Of a DNA stretch of 64,000 bases, positions 1 through 9,486 are shown one piece after another. The translations under genes and the position numbers were made by a program. The stretch lies in contig CALJES010000003.1 in NCBI GenBank assembly GCA_938074205.1, positions 272,649 to 336,648 on the forward strand, in the 5' to 3' direction. Numbering within the stretch: position 1 is the stretch's first letter; each line of letters begins with the position of its first letter. The notes under the pieces were generated by a model. It was not told the origin of the DNA and made no database searches. It saw only the letters and a list, made by a program, of their open reading frames with translations. Source of the stretch: an uncultured bacterium (GTDB lineage: Bacteria; Armatimonadota; UBA5829).

Positions 1-58
1 TAGCTTGGAGCGTAGCACTTTTCGCCAGCCAGCATTCGCGTGCACGGGAGGTTTGTAA

Positions 59-268
59 GTGGTGAGATCATGCGAGTATTGGTGCACTGCAGACGACGAA
101 GAGTGGTGTGACTTAATCAATAGTCAATGTACCTGTCACGGTTCAGCCTCACGGTGTCCGCTAAGCAGCAAAGTCATTGAGGCTGCTTTACAGGAACATG
201 AGCGAATGACCCACAAGTATTTTGCGATGCGCGCAAAGAGAATCCGAGAAGATACTGAAGCTGCATAG
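59..268 (+). CDS. small Cys-rich hypothetical protein
   Basis: A 69-residue protein that I do not recognise. It starts with GTG, and a good SD (GGGAGG at 46-51) lies seven bases upstream, which supports translation. Six cysteines fall in the first half (residues 5, 9, 17, 24, 26 and 33), and the C-terminal half is basic and probably helical. The cysteine spacing (CxxxC, CxC) could bind a metal ion, but no known zinc-finger pattern fits cleanly. No signal peptide or membrane segment is visible. It precedes yjbQ by 87 bp on the same strand. It could be a spurious frame, but the SD and the composition favour a real gene. Confidence 0.5.
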   Translation: MVRSCEYWCTADDEEWCDLINSQCTCHGSASRCPLSSKVIEAALQEHERMTHKYFAMRAKRIREDTEAA

Positions 269-355
269 TTGCAGTTAGCCGATCTTCCCTTGCAATCGGC
301 AAACACCTAAGAGTACAATCACTCCGCAGTCGTTATCGACTCAGGGGGCATAGTT

Positions 356-769
356 ATGAAATCCTACACAAAGTACCTGTGGTTCAACACGCCGCACAAA
401 CGTCAATTAGTTAATATAACCGAGGAGTGTGAAAAGGCATTGGCGGAGAGCAGTATTGAGGAAGGGCTGATGCTTGTCTCTGCTATGCACATAACTGCTG
501 GCGTTTGGGTGAACGACAACGAACCTGGAATTCACCAAGACGCAATGGAGCTCTTGGAACGTTTGGCGCCAGAAGGGCCAGATTATAACCACCACCGCAC
601 TGGTGAAGACAACGGCCACGCCCATCTCAAAAATCTACTGATGCACCACCAGGTCGTGCTTCCCATAACTGAGGGCCAACTGGACTTGGGACCATGGCAA
701 AACATTTTCTACGCGGAGTTCGATGGTCAGCGTAGAAAGAGAGTTGTCATCAAGATAATCGGCGAATGA
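356..769 (+). CDS. yjbQ: YjbQ/UPF0047 family protein
   Basis: A 137-residue protein of the YjbQ (UPF0047) family, a compact cytosolic single-domain fold, here at full family length. Conserved family blocks are visible: [12 protein letters not shown] near residue 45, the [13 protein letters not shown] block near 79-91, then the LGPWQ motif and a closing basic beta strand. The clustered histidines are presumed to bind metal. Family members are often annotated as secondary thiamine-phosphate synthases because some rescue thiamine auxotrophs when overproduced; the physiological reaction is not settled. The start is ATG after a GGGGG SD about ten bases upstream. It is convergent with the leftward helicase gene and forms no obvious operon. 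Confidence 0.9.
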   Translation: MKSYTKYLWFNTPHKRQLVNITEECEKALAESSIEEGLMLVSAMHITAGVWVNDNEPGIHQDAMELLERLAPEGPDYNHHRTGEDNGHAHLKNLLMHHQVVLPITEGQLDLGPWQNIFYAEFDGQRRKRVVIKIIGE

Positions 770-798
770 AAAAGCAGAGGTTTGTCGTACAGGAGTTG

Positions 799-3105
799 TC
801 AATGGCGTAAAATCTCTCCTAGTAGGAACGTTGCTCCCATTTTGTCAAGCGGCTGGTTGTTGTTGCCGCATTTGGGCGACTGCACGCACCCAGGACAACC
901 TTCTCGACATGCACAGTCCTCCACTGTTCTTAGAGCTGCTTCCAATGTTTCCTCAAGGCGTTTATATGCTTCCCGTGCCAGGCCGGCTCCTCCTTGATAG
1001 GCATCGTAGATGAAGACGGCTGCTCGGCCGTTGGTATCCGGATGTTCCGGGTGAGAAACTCCCCCAACATCGTTTCGATCGCATATTGCAAACAGGGGCA
1101 GTATCCCGATCGTAACGTGTTCGAGAGCGTGGATTGCACCGGTAAGGTCGAATCCTCTGCTCATAAGCATATTAACCAAACGTTGCGGAAGAACTAACCA
1201 AGTGGCCTCCGTATTTAGGACTGTCTCCGGAAGGTCAAGAGTTACTCGATCAATAGGTCGGTCGGTAAATAGCTGTTTTCGCCAGAAATGTGTAACCCTG
1301 TTGGCAATGGTGACGCTTCCAAAAAACGCTTTGGTGGCGCATTCAACATCTTTATCAAGGTATATCTGCGCGGAAAGAACTCGCGATTCAACCTCTTCGT
1401 TGATTCTAACTGTAGTGCGGGATCCGGGTGTTGTGTAGTAATTTACCTCAGATCGTTCAACATATGCCACCCGTTCAACTAAGTCAAGCCTTGTTACTAC
1501 ATAGGACTCGCCTGCGTGCAGATACACAGCTCCCGGGTGTACCGTCTCGAATGCTCTAGCAGAATCTACCGTTCCCAGCAGAACTCCACCTTTTTCGAGT
1601 GCGACTATATCAAAGCTGTCACTCGACGCAGATCTAATGTTTACCGTCGCAGCAGGAAAACTTGAGCCCGCCCAATACCATCTCTTCCTGTACTCCAGTT
1701 GGCCTATTTCGCCGACGCTTCCAAGTACTTCCAATGCTCTTTCGCCAAATAGCTCGCAAGCTTCATCATTTTCCAAAGGAAGCTCATAGGCAGCGCATAC
1801 GAGATGATCTGCCAATATGTAAGGATTTTGAGGGTCGATGATAGTTCGTTCGTGTTCGGCGCGAAAGAAGTAGGATGGATCGCGCATCAAGTACTGATCA
1901 ATGGGGTCGTCCTGCGCGATGAGAATAGCAAGCGATCTAGCTGTACCTCTGCCCGTACGTCCAGCTTGCTGCCACGTGCTAGAGACAGAGCCTGGGTAAC
2001 CGGTTATAACAACCGCGTCCAAGCCACCTATGTCTACACCTACTTCGAGTGCGGTTGTTGTTGCGACGCCTACCAGATCACCAGTGAATAGTCTGCGCTC
2101 TATCTCGCGCCTTTCAGTAGGCCTGTATCCTGCTCTGTAGGACATTATTCTGTCGGTGTAAGAAGAACCCTGTTCGCGAAGTTTCTTCCTCGCGTACCTC
2201 AGAACCAGTTCAGCCGCCTTTCGGGACTTGGTGAAAACGATTGTCCGGATCCCTGAATCGATCAGCTTAGTGAAGAGCTCAACAGCCTCAGAATTGCTGC
2301 TGCGACGCTCATCTTTGCCTTTGACAAAGGGAGGATTCCAAAAAGCAAACAGTTTCTCACCAGACGGTGAACCGTCGTTTTCGACTACGTGTGCACTAAG
2401 CCCAGTGAGGGTTCTGAAAAGATCACCGGGCTGACGTACTGTAGCTGACGCGCAGATAAACTGAGGATTTGCACCATAATAGCGAGCTACTCGCCTCAGC
2501 CGCCGAATAATGTTTGCTACGTGCGCTCCGAATACGCCTCTATAACCGTGAACTTCGTCGATGACAACATACTTGAGATTTCGGAAGAAATCTGACCAAG
2601 TAGTATGGTATGGGAGGATGCCCACGTGAAGCATGTCAGGGTTTGTCAGTACAATGTTGCTGACATTCTTGACAAATGGCCTATCTCGCTTTGGCGTATC
2701 GCCGTCGTAGGTAGCCATTTTTGCGTACGGCAAGCCGTACTGTTGCAGTTTGCTGAGCTGATCTTGCGCCAGTGCTTTGGTTGGGTAAATATAGAGCGCT
2801 CGTGTGCGCGAGTTTTGCTCGATGGATTCAAGCACCGGGATATTGTAACAAAGCGTCTTGCCGCTGGCTGTCGAGGTGACAATGATAACGTGTTCGCCGC
2901 GTCTGATTAGCGATATAGCCTCTGTTTGATGAGTATAGAGCCTGCGGATGCCTTTGAGCTCCAGTGCCTCTCGCAACAAGCCTCGAATGGGGGGATCGAT
3001 CTCGGCGTACTGTGGCTGGCGTGCAGGAATACTTTCGATGTGAACAATGCGGCCTCGGTATTTGCGTAAACTTCTTAACCAGTCCAGGAATTCCAGTGGA
3101 TCCAT
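799..3105 (-). CDS. MrfA/YprA-type DEAD/DEAH helicase with C-terminal Cys cluster
   Basis: A 768-residue superfamily 2 helicase. Domain order: a RecA-like DEAD domain with Walker A STASGKT near residue 80 and a DEVH box near 185; a helicase C-terminal domain ending in QQAGRTGRG; then the DUF1998-type region with a cysteine cluster (C731, C733, C737, C740, C746). This matches Bacillus MrfA (YprA) and fungal Hrq1. MrfA is a 3'-5' helicase that acts in repair of mitomycin C lesions and carries a similar four-Cys site. The same domain pair occurs in DISARM DrmA, but no other DISARM gene is nearby, so a repair role is more likely. It is the last gene of a leftward unit behind tatC (81 bp gap). Confidence 0.88.
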   Translation of the reverse strand: MDPLEFLDWLRSLRKYRGRIVHIESIPARQPQYAEIDPPIRGLLREALELKGIRRLYTHQTEAISLIRRGEHVIIVTSTASGKTLCYNIPVLESIEQNSRTRALYIYPTKALAQDQLSKLQQYGLPYAKMATYDGDTPKRDRPFVKNVSNIVLTNPDMLHVGILPYHTTWSDFFRNLKYVVIDEVHGYRGVFGAHVANIIRRLRRVARYYGANPQFICASATVRQPGDLFRTLTGLSAHVVENDGSPSGEKLFAFWNPPFVKGKDERRSSNSEAVELFTKLIDSGIRTIVFTKSRKAAELVLRYARKKLREQGSSYTDRIMSYRAGYRPTERREIERRLFTGDLVGVATTTALEVGVDIGGLDAVVITGYPGSVSSTWQQAGRTGRGTARSLAILIAQDDPIDQYLMRDPSYFFRAEHERTIIDPQNPYILADHLVCAAYELPLENDEACELFGERALEVLGSVGEIGQLEYRKRWYWAGSSFPAATVNIRSASSDSFDIVALEKGGVLLGTVDSARAFETVHPGAVYLHAGESYVVTRLDLVERVAYVERSEVNYYTTPGSRTTVRINEEVESRVLSAQIYLDKDVECATKAFFGSVTIANRVTHFWRKQLFTDRPIDRVTLDLPETVLNTEATWLVLPQRLVNMLMSRGFDLTGAIHALEHVTIGILPLFAICDRNDVGGVSHPEHPDTNGRAAVFIYDAYQGGAGLAREAYKRLEETLEAALRTVEDCACREGCPGCVQSPKCGNNNQPLDKMGATFLLGEILRH

Positions 3106-3186
3106 CCCAGCCTAATGCATCGTGTCTGCCACAACGACGCTTTCAGAGAATGCTAGTCTCGCCTGTTCTTCAAAACTTTGGCTTCT

Positions 3187-3996
3187 CTAAGATTTCCGAG
3201 GATTGCGTCGACTGGGTCGGAATATCGACCTCATAAGTTCGCCGATTGCACGCCATACATTCGGGCGATCTTCTTCAACCAGCCAGACCAAAAATATACT
3301 GAACAAGAAAAGGAATACGAGAGGTATCGCCATGCAAAGCATCGTAAAGGCATCGTTGGATGGAGTTGCTACAGCTGCCACAATCGCAACTGCTACAACA
3401 CAGATGCGCCAATTTGCTTTTAACATTCGAGAGTTGATCACTCCCAGCTTTCCTAACACCATAAGTACAATGGGAAGCTCGAACGCGACTCCAAACGCGA
3501 AGAGCATTTTCGCTGTAAACAAAATGCTTTGCTGGACGGAAGGGCGGAGCTCGGCATTCTTAGGTACGTAGAGAGCAAACCAGGAGAAGGCTGCGGGCAA
3601 GATAAAGTAGCACAATACCACTCCCGATAAGAATAGGAGTATAGCAAGGGGTGCAACCCATTTAACGGGACGTCTTTCATTCGGTGTAAGTCCAGGCGCC
3701 ACAAATGCCCATATTTCCCACATCACCAGAGGTAGAGCTAGAATCAGTCCTGCTACCAAACAGATCTGCATCTGGATCATGAAACCCTCGGGGAAGTTGG
3801 TCAGTAAGAACTTGGAACCCATTTTGCGAAGGATTGGCATCATTGGCCTAGTCAACAACGGGAAAAGCCACGCATCATAAGATATCCACGCCACAATGGC
3901 CCCCGCGCAAATGTAAATGATCGATCTAATAATGCGCGCCCTGAGCTCCGCGAGGTGTTCGACAAGCTCGGCACGTTTCTCGTCGTTGGCAGCCAA
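3187..3996 (-). CDS. tatC: Sec-independent protein translocase TatC
   Basis: A 269-residue inner-membrane protein, the receptor subunit of the twin-arginine translocase for folded proteins. The N-terminal HLAELRARI block, the periplasmic FPEGF segment and about six hydrophobic segments match TatC. The start is TTG, six bases after the stop of the upstream exported-protein gene. A GGGAG directly abuts the TTG, so the gene is probably read by coupling. No tatA or tatB is visible in the window. Two likely clients with twin-arginine leaders lie 25-30 kb away (the sulfatase and the DUF4434-like protein). The C-terminal tail is basic. Confidence 0.95.
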   Translation of the reverse strand: MAANDEKRAELVEHLAELRARIIRSIIYICAGAIVAWISYDAWLFPLLTRPMMPILRKMGSKFLLTNFPEGFMIQMQICLVAGLILALPLVMWEIWAFVAPGLTPNERRPVKWVAPLAILLFLSGVVLCYFILPAAFSWFALYVPKNAELRPSVQQSILFTAKMLFAFGVAFELPIVLMVLGKLGVINSRMLKANWRICVVAVAIVAAVATPSNDAFTMLCMAIPLVFLFLFSIFLVWLVEEDRPNVWRAIGELMRSIFRPSRRNPRKS

Positions 3997-4002
3997 CTCC
4001 CG

Positions 4003-5412
4003 TTATTTCTCCAACTGAACGACAACTCGTATCTGGACAGTTCCCTTTTTCGCTACTTCAACGCCCGTTCCGTAATCGGATGGCCCAGAAGTTGAGGACG
4101 AAAAAGGGTACGAAGAGCTTCTGCGGCCCGGGTACGGTCCGATGGGCTCCTCATCCATCATCGGCTCGGGTGTGGGACTAATAGGGGACGGTACCGGCGG
4201 AATATAAGATGACGGCGGAGTAGTGGTTGTCTCGACACCTTCCAATTGACCGGCGCCTGGCATAATGACAGCAGGGAAATCCAGCGTTATTTCGCTGCGG
4301 ATTACTTTTCCCGTCTTGTAAGCAAAGTAGGTAACGGCATTAGCGGTCACCGTGTTAGAAGTGCTACGTATCCGTCCGTTGTCGATGGATATGGCCGAAC
4401 TGCCAGTAAGGGTCGACACTATCTTCGCACACTCGCGGCCACTCTGCCACTCGAATGAGTCAAGCTGGCTTGTCCCAGTGAGAGGTATGACATCTGTAAT
4501 CCCTTCTATTTTCAAATTGCACTTTGAGGGCCAAGAATCTCCCTCTTTAACGGGAGAGCTTGGCAGAATCGGAAGAATGTCGGTTATGGAGTATTTTGCC
4601 TGACGGCTGAACATGTTGCGTTTGGTCACGTTACCGTACTTGTCGACAAGGCTATAGAGCTCCGGTGTCGGCTCGCCGGGTTGATAGAGTCTCTGTCGCT
4701 TTCCAAATGAACTTACGAATCCCTCATCCGCCATCTTCAAGCGAAGCATATAAATCCCCTCTGGACGCAGATCCTCGACACTCACAATTACCTTCGAATC
4801 ACTTGTTAGTCCCAATCCACCCAAGATGGGAATACCTATCCCGGAGGACTTGCCGACGCCTACTGTTTCAAAAACCTGAACTGAGGCGCGCACGCGGTAT
4901 ACATGAGACTCACCATACGTGAGCTTATGAACCATCCTGACAGGAGGCGCTGGACTGCTTCGCGGAATCTTGTTGCGAAGAGTAATGTTCACACTGGCTG
5001 AGTCCATGATCTTGCCGAATGAGTCGTGAAGCTGAACCCGCAGGGTATAAGTGCCGTCCTTGTAGTACCGCTCGACCTTTGGATCTTGAGGATCGCGATA
5101 CGGAGCTTTGCTGTCCCAATAAAACGTAACCGTATCGCCCTTGACAATACCCGCATCGCCGCTAATAGCCGCTAAAAAGTTTTCTTGACTCCCAAATCCG
5201 ATGTAAAGCGTGAGAAATGGGCGACCTTTATCCGGAGCTTGCTCACCCTTGGGAACAACGAAGTCCGGGGGCAGTTCGCGAAGGGGAATCGAGATCTTAA
5301 CATACTCACGAACCACCTGGTCTGGGGTAGGTGAGAGCAACGTCAAACCAAGTGCTTGCTTGGTGCCTATCAAGGAAAATGCAATCATACACAAAGCGAA
5401 TAAGCGAGGCAT
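4003..5412 (-). CDS. exported hypothetical protein with Ig-like N-terminal region
   Basis: A 469-residue protein with a typical Sec signal peptide (about 1-22, ending near QALG). A beta-rich Ig-like segment of about 120 residues follows, with wording usual for such domains (DGTYTLRVQLHDSFGKIMDSASV). A second beta-rich region spans about 160-380, and a Pro/Ser-rich linker (about 395-450) precedes a short closing strand. I recognise no enzyme motif. The middle part resembles secreted proteins that accumulate unit-like beta strands. The SD GGGAG is seven bases upstream of the ATG. The gene leads the leftward unit with tatC six bases downstream, so it may reach the envelope alongside Tat machinery, though its own leader has no RR motif. 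Confidence 0.75.
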   Translation of the reverse strand: MPRLFALCMIAFSLIGTKQALGLTLLSPTPDQVVREYVKISIPLRELPPDFVVPKGEQAPDKGRPFLTLYIGFGSQENFLAAISGDAGIVKGDTVTFYWDSKAPYRDPQDPKVERYYKDGTYTLRVQLHDSFGKIMDSASVNITLRNKIPRSSPAPPVRMVHKLTYGESHVYRVRASVQVFETVGVGKSSGIGIPILGGLGLTSDSKVIVSVEDLRPEGIYMLRLKMADEGFVSSFGKRQRLYQPGEPTPELYSLVDKYGNVTKRNMFSRQAKYSITDILPILPSSPVKEGDSWPSKCNLKIEGITDVIPLTGTSQLDSFEWQSGRECAKIVSTLTGSSAISIDNGRIRSTSNTVTANAVTYFAYKTGKVIRSEITLDFPAVIMPGAGQLEGVETTTTPPSSYIPPVPSPISPTPEPMMDEEPIGPYPGRRSSSYPFSSSTSGPSDYGTGVEVAKKGTVQIRVVVQLEK

Positions 5413-5721
5413 TAGTCTACTCCCAGCAAAAACCAGAAAGGGTGACTGAGTTCTTGTCTAAATCCTACTATAACGCGCACACTAAGTCAATGAATGAATC
5501 GATGCGCGGCAAGATGGAGTGTTTCTCTAGGTGGTGTCTTATTGAAGATTGGCAGCCGAGACTTGAACGCAAGTTGCATACGACTGACAACAGATTGCTT
5601 CCAAATAACTGAACTTTCTGATAAACTCTTGGTTGTTACTGGTTACAATTACGTTGTGCAAATGTAGAAGTATCGGGTGGCGCCGCGGTGGGTTAGCTGT
5701 GTTTTACTGGGAGGTTCAACA
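5413..5721. other. intergenic region between divergent genes
   Basis: A gap of about 309 bases between the leftward exported-protein gene and the rightward D-lyxose isomerase gene. It should hold promoters in both directions. I see no convincing paired -35/-10 boxes, hairpin or small ORF. The only clear element is the SD GGGAGG at 5709-5714 that sets the isomerase start. Confidence 0.4.
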
Positions 5722-6426
5722 GTGAAAAGATCCACTGTTAATAAATACATTGAAGTGGCCAAGCGAGTATTTGCTGCGGCTGGTTTGCATTTGCCGCCTT
5801 TCGCCTTTTGGACTGTTGATGACTGGAAGAACAAGGGTTCGGAGGCAGATGAAATCCGCCTTGCGCAACTAGGATGGGACGTAACGGATTTTGGATCAGG
5901 AAGGTTTGAAGAGTACGGGCGTACACTCTTTACACTACGAAACGGTTACCGTATTGACGGTTCCTATAACAAGACCTACGGCGAAAAGTTCATATTGAAC
6001 CCGCCTGGTCAGCGAGCACCCTTACACTTTCACCGCAGCAAGATGGAAGACATAATCAATCGCGGCGGCGGTAAGGTGTTGATTCGTCTATATGCGTCAA
6101 CGCCTGATGGCAAGTGCTCTGAGGAATCGTTTACCGTGCACATAGACGGCGTTAGGCATGAACTCGAAGCGGGATCTATCGTTTGTCTAGAGCCGGGACA
6201 AAGCATTTACATATATCCCGGACTCATCCATCAGTTCTGGGGAGAAGGCGGTTTCGAAATCGATGGCGTGTGCTACACGGTCAGCGGCGAAGTAAGTTCA
6301 ATCTGTGATGATTGGCACGACAACTGTTTCTTGGAACCGATGGAACGTTTTCCTAAGATAGAGGAAGACGAGCCCAGAGTGCATTATCTGTGTCACGAAT
6401 ATCCGCCTGCAAACCCCAATAGCTAA
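5722..6426 (+). CDS. D-lyxose isomerase (cupin fold)
   Basis: A 234-residue metal-dependent sugar isomerase that interconverts D-lyxose and D-xylulose (also D-mannose and D-fructose in characterised relatives). It follows the E. coli O157 Z5688 family closely: an N-terminal KRS..N.YI block, HLPPFAFW, LGWDVTDFG, TLFTLRNG, the cupin metal motif HFHRSKMED with IINRGGG, PGLIHQFW, and GEVSS with DDWHDN. The three cupin histidines and the glutamate expected to bind Mn or Co are present. The frame opens upstream, but the GTG at 5722 has GGGAGG at ideal spacing and gives the family N-terminus. The gene stands alone and converges with a PIG-L deacetylase, so the sugar source is not shown by context. 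Confidence 0.92.
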   Translation: MKRSTVNKYIEVAKRVFAAAGLHLPPFAFWTVDDWKNKGSEADEIRLAQLGWDVTDFGSGRFEEYGRTLFTLRNGYRIDGSYNKTYGEKFILNPPGQRAPLHFHRSKMEDIINRGGGKVLIRLYASTPDGKCSEESFTVHIDGVRHELEAGSIVCLEPGQSIYIYPGLIHQFWGEGGFEIDGVCYTVSGEVSSICDDWHDNCFLEPMERFPKIEEDEPRVHYLCHEYPPANPNS

Positions 6427-6498
6427 ACCGTGAGACCACGCAAGGTTGCTTGTATAGCTTGCCAAATCTGGTGTTGATATAGGCTGTGCTTTGCAAGC

Positions 6499-7260
6499 TC
6501 AACTACGCAACCGCACGCACAGGTTCTCCAATATCTCCGAGAGTATGTCTTCAGTCGGATAACCGTGGCCCAGGTGTTGAATAAAGCCCTCTGCGGCAGG
6601 ACGTTCTATGAGACGCCCTTGAGCTTCAGCGTTGTGCTTCATCATTTCGATATATGCGTCTATCTTGTGGTGGTGTCGAAGCCAGTCCCTCTGTGACGCG
6701 TGGCATGCGAGCATCCTTTCTTTGATGTCCATAACACTGGAAATGTCTACTACGTCAGTAAGTGAAAGTGGCCTGCCGAATATATCCACCAATCCCATGG
6801 CGTTCCAGTAGTAAAGGTAAGGTGTGCCTGAAGTAACAGCGTGTGAAGACTGTGAGTCGCAGTTTGGTACAGGAGCAAGGAAACACGCGTTCCGCACCAG
6901 TTTCGACACTTCCTCGTGGTCGACCATATAGTCTGTCGGAGGGTGAGTGAATACAATGAGCGGGTCTACCTCTCTCAATACCCGGTACGTTATCTTGCGG
7001 TACCAGGGGTCGTATTGTATTTCGCCATCGTGCCCACCGGCGTAATGGAAATGGGCCCCGATCGTATTTGCAGACTCGACATTTTCAGCAAGCCGTTTGC
7101 GCCTAATCTCGTACTCGGAAAGAGTTGCTGAACCGTACTCTCCTCCCGCCATGACAGCGATATGGATCTCATAGCCGCGCTGTGCCAGAAGTGCGAGAGT
7201 TCCTGAGCATTGAAACTCTACATCGTCAGGATGAGCACCAAACGCGAGTATCCTAGCCAA
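6499..7260 (-). CDS. PIG-L/LmbE family deacetylase
   Basis: A 253-residue zinc-dependent N-deacetylase fold (PIG-L, LmbE, BshB, MshB). The N-terminal AHPDDVE motif, residues 8-14, gives the first zinc His and Asp and the catalytic Asp. The DYMVDHEEV block near residue 112 provides the third zinc ligand. The family removes acetyl groups from N-acetylglucosamine-type sugars. The substrate here is not shown by sequence; no bacillithiol or mycothiol partner is adjacent. The start is TTG with the SD GGAGGT about eight bases upstream. It is convergent with the lyxose isomerase and divergent from ftsY. Confidence 0.88.
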   Translation of the reverse strand: MARILAFGAHPDDVEFQCSGTLALLAQRGYEIHIAVMAGGEYGSATLSEYEIRRKRLAENVESANTIGAHFHYAGGHDGEIQYDPWYRKITYRVLREVDPLIVFTHPPTDYMVDHEEVSKLVRNACFLAPVPNCDSQSSHAVTSGTPYLYYWNAMGLVDIFGRPLSLTDVVDISSVMDIKERMLACHASQRDWLRHHHKIDAYIEMMKHNAEAQGRLIERPAAEGFIQHLGHGYPTEDILSEILENLCVRLRS

Positions 7261-7519
7261 CTGTTTTACCTCCGATCTTTGTAACTGCTACCCTACCTGA
7301 CTTACTCACGGGTCTTTAGCAAACCTGCTTGGTCTTGTCTTCGGGAGAGCAGCAATCAGTTAGTCGACGGCTCGCTCGCATAATAATTGAGCGAACAACG
7401 TAGGTTTTTTGCAACAGGGAGTCGAATTTCGCTAATCGGGAAAGGCAGCACTGGGGCCTGTTGTTTCAGTGCCACCTTTTGAATCTCATTTCACATTATG
7501 GTGGAGGTAGTACGCGCTG

Positions 7520-8404
7520 ATGCGCATTCTGAAAGGTCTTTTCAGCAAGGTTGATCAACTGTTGACCGGGAGGCGCCCTGTCGACGATGAGCTATTCGAC
7601 GAATTGGAAGAGGCTCTAATCCAGGCTGATTTGAGCGTGCGGACAGCTGCAAAGCTTGTGGATGCGCTTCGGCAAGAATCTAGAAACAAGCGTCTTCGTG
7701 AAGCTGAAGAGATCAAAGACTGTCTGAAAAGGCTACTCAAAGAAATACTGATAGCCGACGGGGATCAGCAAATCAAGGAGCCGCAGCAGAAGCCGACGGT
7801 ATATCTCTTTGTGGGTGTAAACGGTGTCGGCAAGACGACTACGATAGCCAAACTTGCCAATCGATTCAAAAACAGAGGCTTCCGTGTGCTCCTTTCTGCT
7901 GCGGACACGTTCCGAGCGGCTGCTGTAGACCAACTTGAAATCTGGGCGAACAGGGTAGGAGTCGATATTGTTAAACATCGGCCGGGCGCAGATCCTGGTG
8001 CGGTGGTCTTTGATTCCATTCAAGCGGCTGCGGCACGCGGAATTGACGCCGTCATAATAGACACTGCCGGTCGACTGCATACAAAGAGTAACTTGATGCA
8101 AGAACTTGCGAAAGTAGCTCGAATTTGTCGCAAGGTGCTTAATAGGGATCCGGACGAGACAATACTCGTCTTGGATGCTACAACAGGCCAGAACGCAGTT
8201 AAACAGGCTCGAGAGTTCATGGCTGCCGTGCCAGTTACTGGCATAGCACTGGCAAAACTGGACGGTACAGCGAAAGGAGGCATCGTGGTAACCATCAAGG
8301 ACGAGCTCGGACTACCTATCAAACTCGTGGCAACAGGGGAGCAATTGCACGATCTTGATGATTTCGACGCTGAGGAATTCGTGAATGCCCTGTTTGAGGT
8401 TTGA
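7520..8404 (+). CDS. ftsY: signal recognition particle receptor FtsY
   Basis: A 294-residue SRP GTPase that docks the ribosome-SRP complex at the membrane. It has the N domain (about 1-85) and the G domain with G1 [10 protein letters not shown] near residue 98, the [11 protein letters not shown] block, DTAGRLHT, the [10 protein letters not shown] motif and the closing [16 protein letters not shown] region (ATGEQ here). It lacks the long acidic A domain of E. coli FtsY and starts directly in the N domain, as in many short bacterial versions. The SD GGAGG lies about ten bases before the ATG. It is followed 69 bp later by a glycosyltransferase, with no functional link known. Confidence 0.96.
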   Translation: MRILKGLFSKVDQLLTGRRPVDDELFDELEEALIQADLSVRTAAKLVDALRQESRNKRLREAEEIKDCLKRLLKEILIADGDQQIKEPQQKPTVYLFVGVNGVGKTTTIAKLANRFKNRGFRVLLSAADTFRAAAVDQLEIWANRVGVDIVKHRPGADPGAVVFDSIQAAAARGIDAVIIDTAGRLHTKSNLMQELAKVARICRKVLNRDPDETILVLDATTGQNAVKQAREFMAAVPVTGIALAKLDGTAKGGIVVTIKDELGLPIKLVATGEQLHDLDDFDAEEFVNALFEV

Positions 8405-8473
8405 GCGCGTCTCGTACTTGAAAGCTTGTCGTGCGCCTGATGTCTTCTGCTGTTGACAGCTGGAAGTGACTAC

Positions 8474-9193
8474 ATGACGAATAGACCCTATTTTAGCCTA
8501 ATTATCCCTGCTTACAATGAGCAACAGCGAATCTCGAACACGCTGACCACGGTTGCGCAGTATCTTGATCATACGGGCTGGACCTACGAGATCATTGCAG
8601 TGGACGACGGTAGCACAGACGATACATATTGCGCGATGATCGAGAGCACAGCGAAAATAGAGTGCCTTAGGATTATCAGTTACCAGCCGAACCGTGGTAA
8701 GGGATATGCAGTTCGCCAAGGAGTCTTTGCATCAAGCGGCGAGTATGTCGGCTTTTCAGACGCCGATTTGTCAGCGCCCATAGAAGAAATCTCAAAATTG
8801 TTCGCCGCGATGGGAAAAGGCTATGACATTGTTATTGGTTCTAGGGCTGTTAAAGGGGCTAGAATAGAAACTCATCAACCTTTTTACAGAGAACTCGGCG
8901 GAAAAGCACTCAACTTGGTCATCCGATTCCTGGCGGTTCCGGACATACACGATACCCAGTGCGGATTCAAATTGTTTAGAGGAGACGTGGCGCGTACAAT
9001 TTTCAATTTGTGCTTCATTGACGGTTGGAGCTTTGATGTAGAAGTCCTTTACATTGCTAGACGGCTGGGCTATAAAATCGCTGAGGTGCCGGTGCGCTGG
9101 TCCCACTCGGCAGGTTCGAAAATAAAGCCTTTTCGGGCCGGCTTACAGATGCTCTGGGATATAGTCCGCATCCGTTCGCACCACAGGTTTTAG
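8474..9193 (+). CDS. family 2 glycosyltransferase, dolichyl/polyprenyl-phosphate glucosyltransferase type
   Basis: A 239-residue GT-A glycosyltransferase. The start motif SLIIPAYNEQ, the nucleotide-binding VDDGSTDDT near residue 45, the FSDADLS metal motif near 97 and the DTQCGFKLF block match the Alg5/DPM1-like branch. That branch moves a hexose from a nucleotide sugar to a polyprenyl phosphate on the cytoplasmic membrane face. No C-terminal membrane segment is present, so it is a soluble or peripheral form. An upstream TTG at 8453 is in frame, but GGAAG at 8462-8466 points to the ATG at 8474. No lipid-sugar flippase or polymer gene is adjacent, so its role in the cell stays open. Confidence 0.88.
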   Translation: MTNRPYFSLIIPAYNEQQRISNTLTTVAQYLDHTGWTYEIIAVDDGSTDDTYCAMIESTAKIECLRIISYQPNRGKGYAVRQGVFASSGEYVGFSDADLSAPIEEISKLFAAMGKGYDIVIGSRAVKGARIETHQPFYRELGGKALNLVIRFLAVPDIHDTQCGFKLFRGDVARTIFNLCFIDGWSFDVEVLYIARRLGYKIAEVPVRWSHSAGSKIKPFRAGLQMLWDIVRIRSHHRF

Positions 9194-9358
9194 TAATCTT
9201 TTCCGGTGCAAAGAGCGCGTTGCTTCGCAGATGATGGGTCTCCATAAGCTTATGAATCTTCACGATGCAAGCGTATTTCTAGCCACGACGTCTGTTATAT
9301 AGGTGTTGCGAGGTGATATCAGCAGCCTAAGAAATCCGACTACTGCTCGAAAGTGTTG

Positions 9359-9388
9359 TTGACTTGTGCCCGCATTAGAGTCTAGAAT
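9359..9388 (+). promoter_or_regulatory. sigma-70-type promoter for gdhA
   Basis: TTGACT at 9359-9364 and TAGAAT at 9383-9388 with an 18-base spacer. Transcription should start near 9395, about 158 bases before the gdhA ATG. Confidence 0.6.
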
Positions 9389-9448
9389 GATAATGCAACG
9401 AGGTAGTTGCAGATTTTGATAAGCGAAGCGGCTTGTTGTAGGGCAGTG

Positions 9449-9486
9449 GAGCCCCTGCTGCACAGTTGTAGCGGCAGGGGCTCTTT
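9449..9486 (+). terminator. 10-bp stem in gdhA leader, terminator or attenuator
   Basis: GAGCCCCTGC (9449-9458) pairs perfectly with GCAGGGGCTC (9474-9483) around a 15-base loop. Only three T residues follow, so termination strength is uncertain. A competing short stem (GGGC 9441-9444 with GCCC 9451-9454) uses the same bases. Because the stem lies downstream of the gdhA promoter it may act on gdhA itself rather than end the upstream gene. Confidence 0.5.

Noticed and set aside
799..3105. MrfA-type helicase as part of a DISARM locus
   Set aside because: The domain pair resembles DrmA, but no DrmB, DrmC or methylase is nearby, and it is 55 kb from the right-edge defence genes.
7370..7420. Hairpin with T run upstream of ftsY as a terminator
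   Set aside because: The stem is imperfect, the T run is offset by several bases, and no gene reads into it on that strand.
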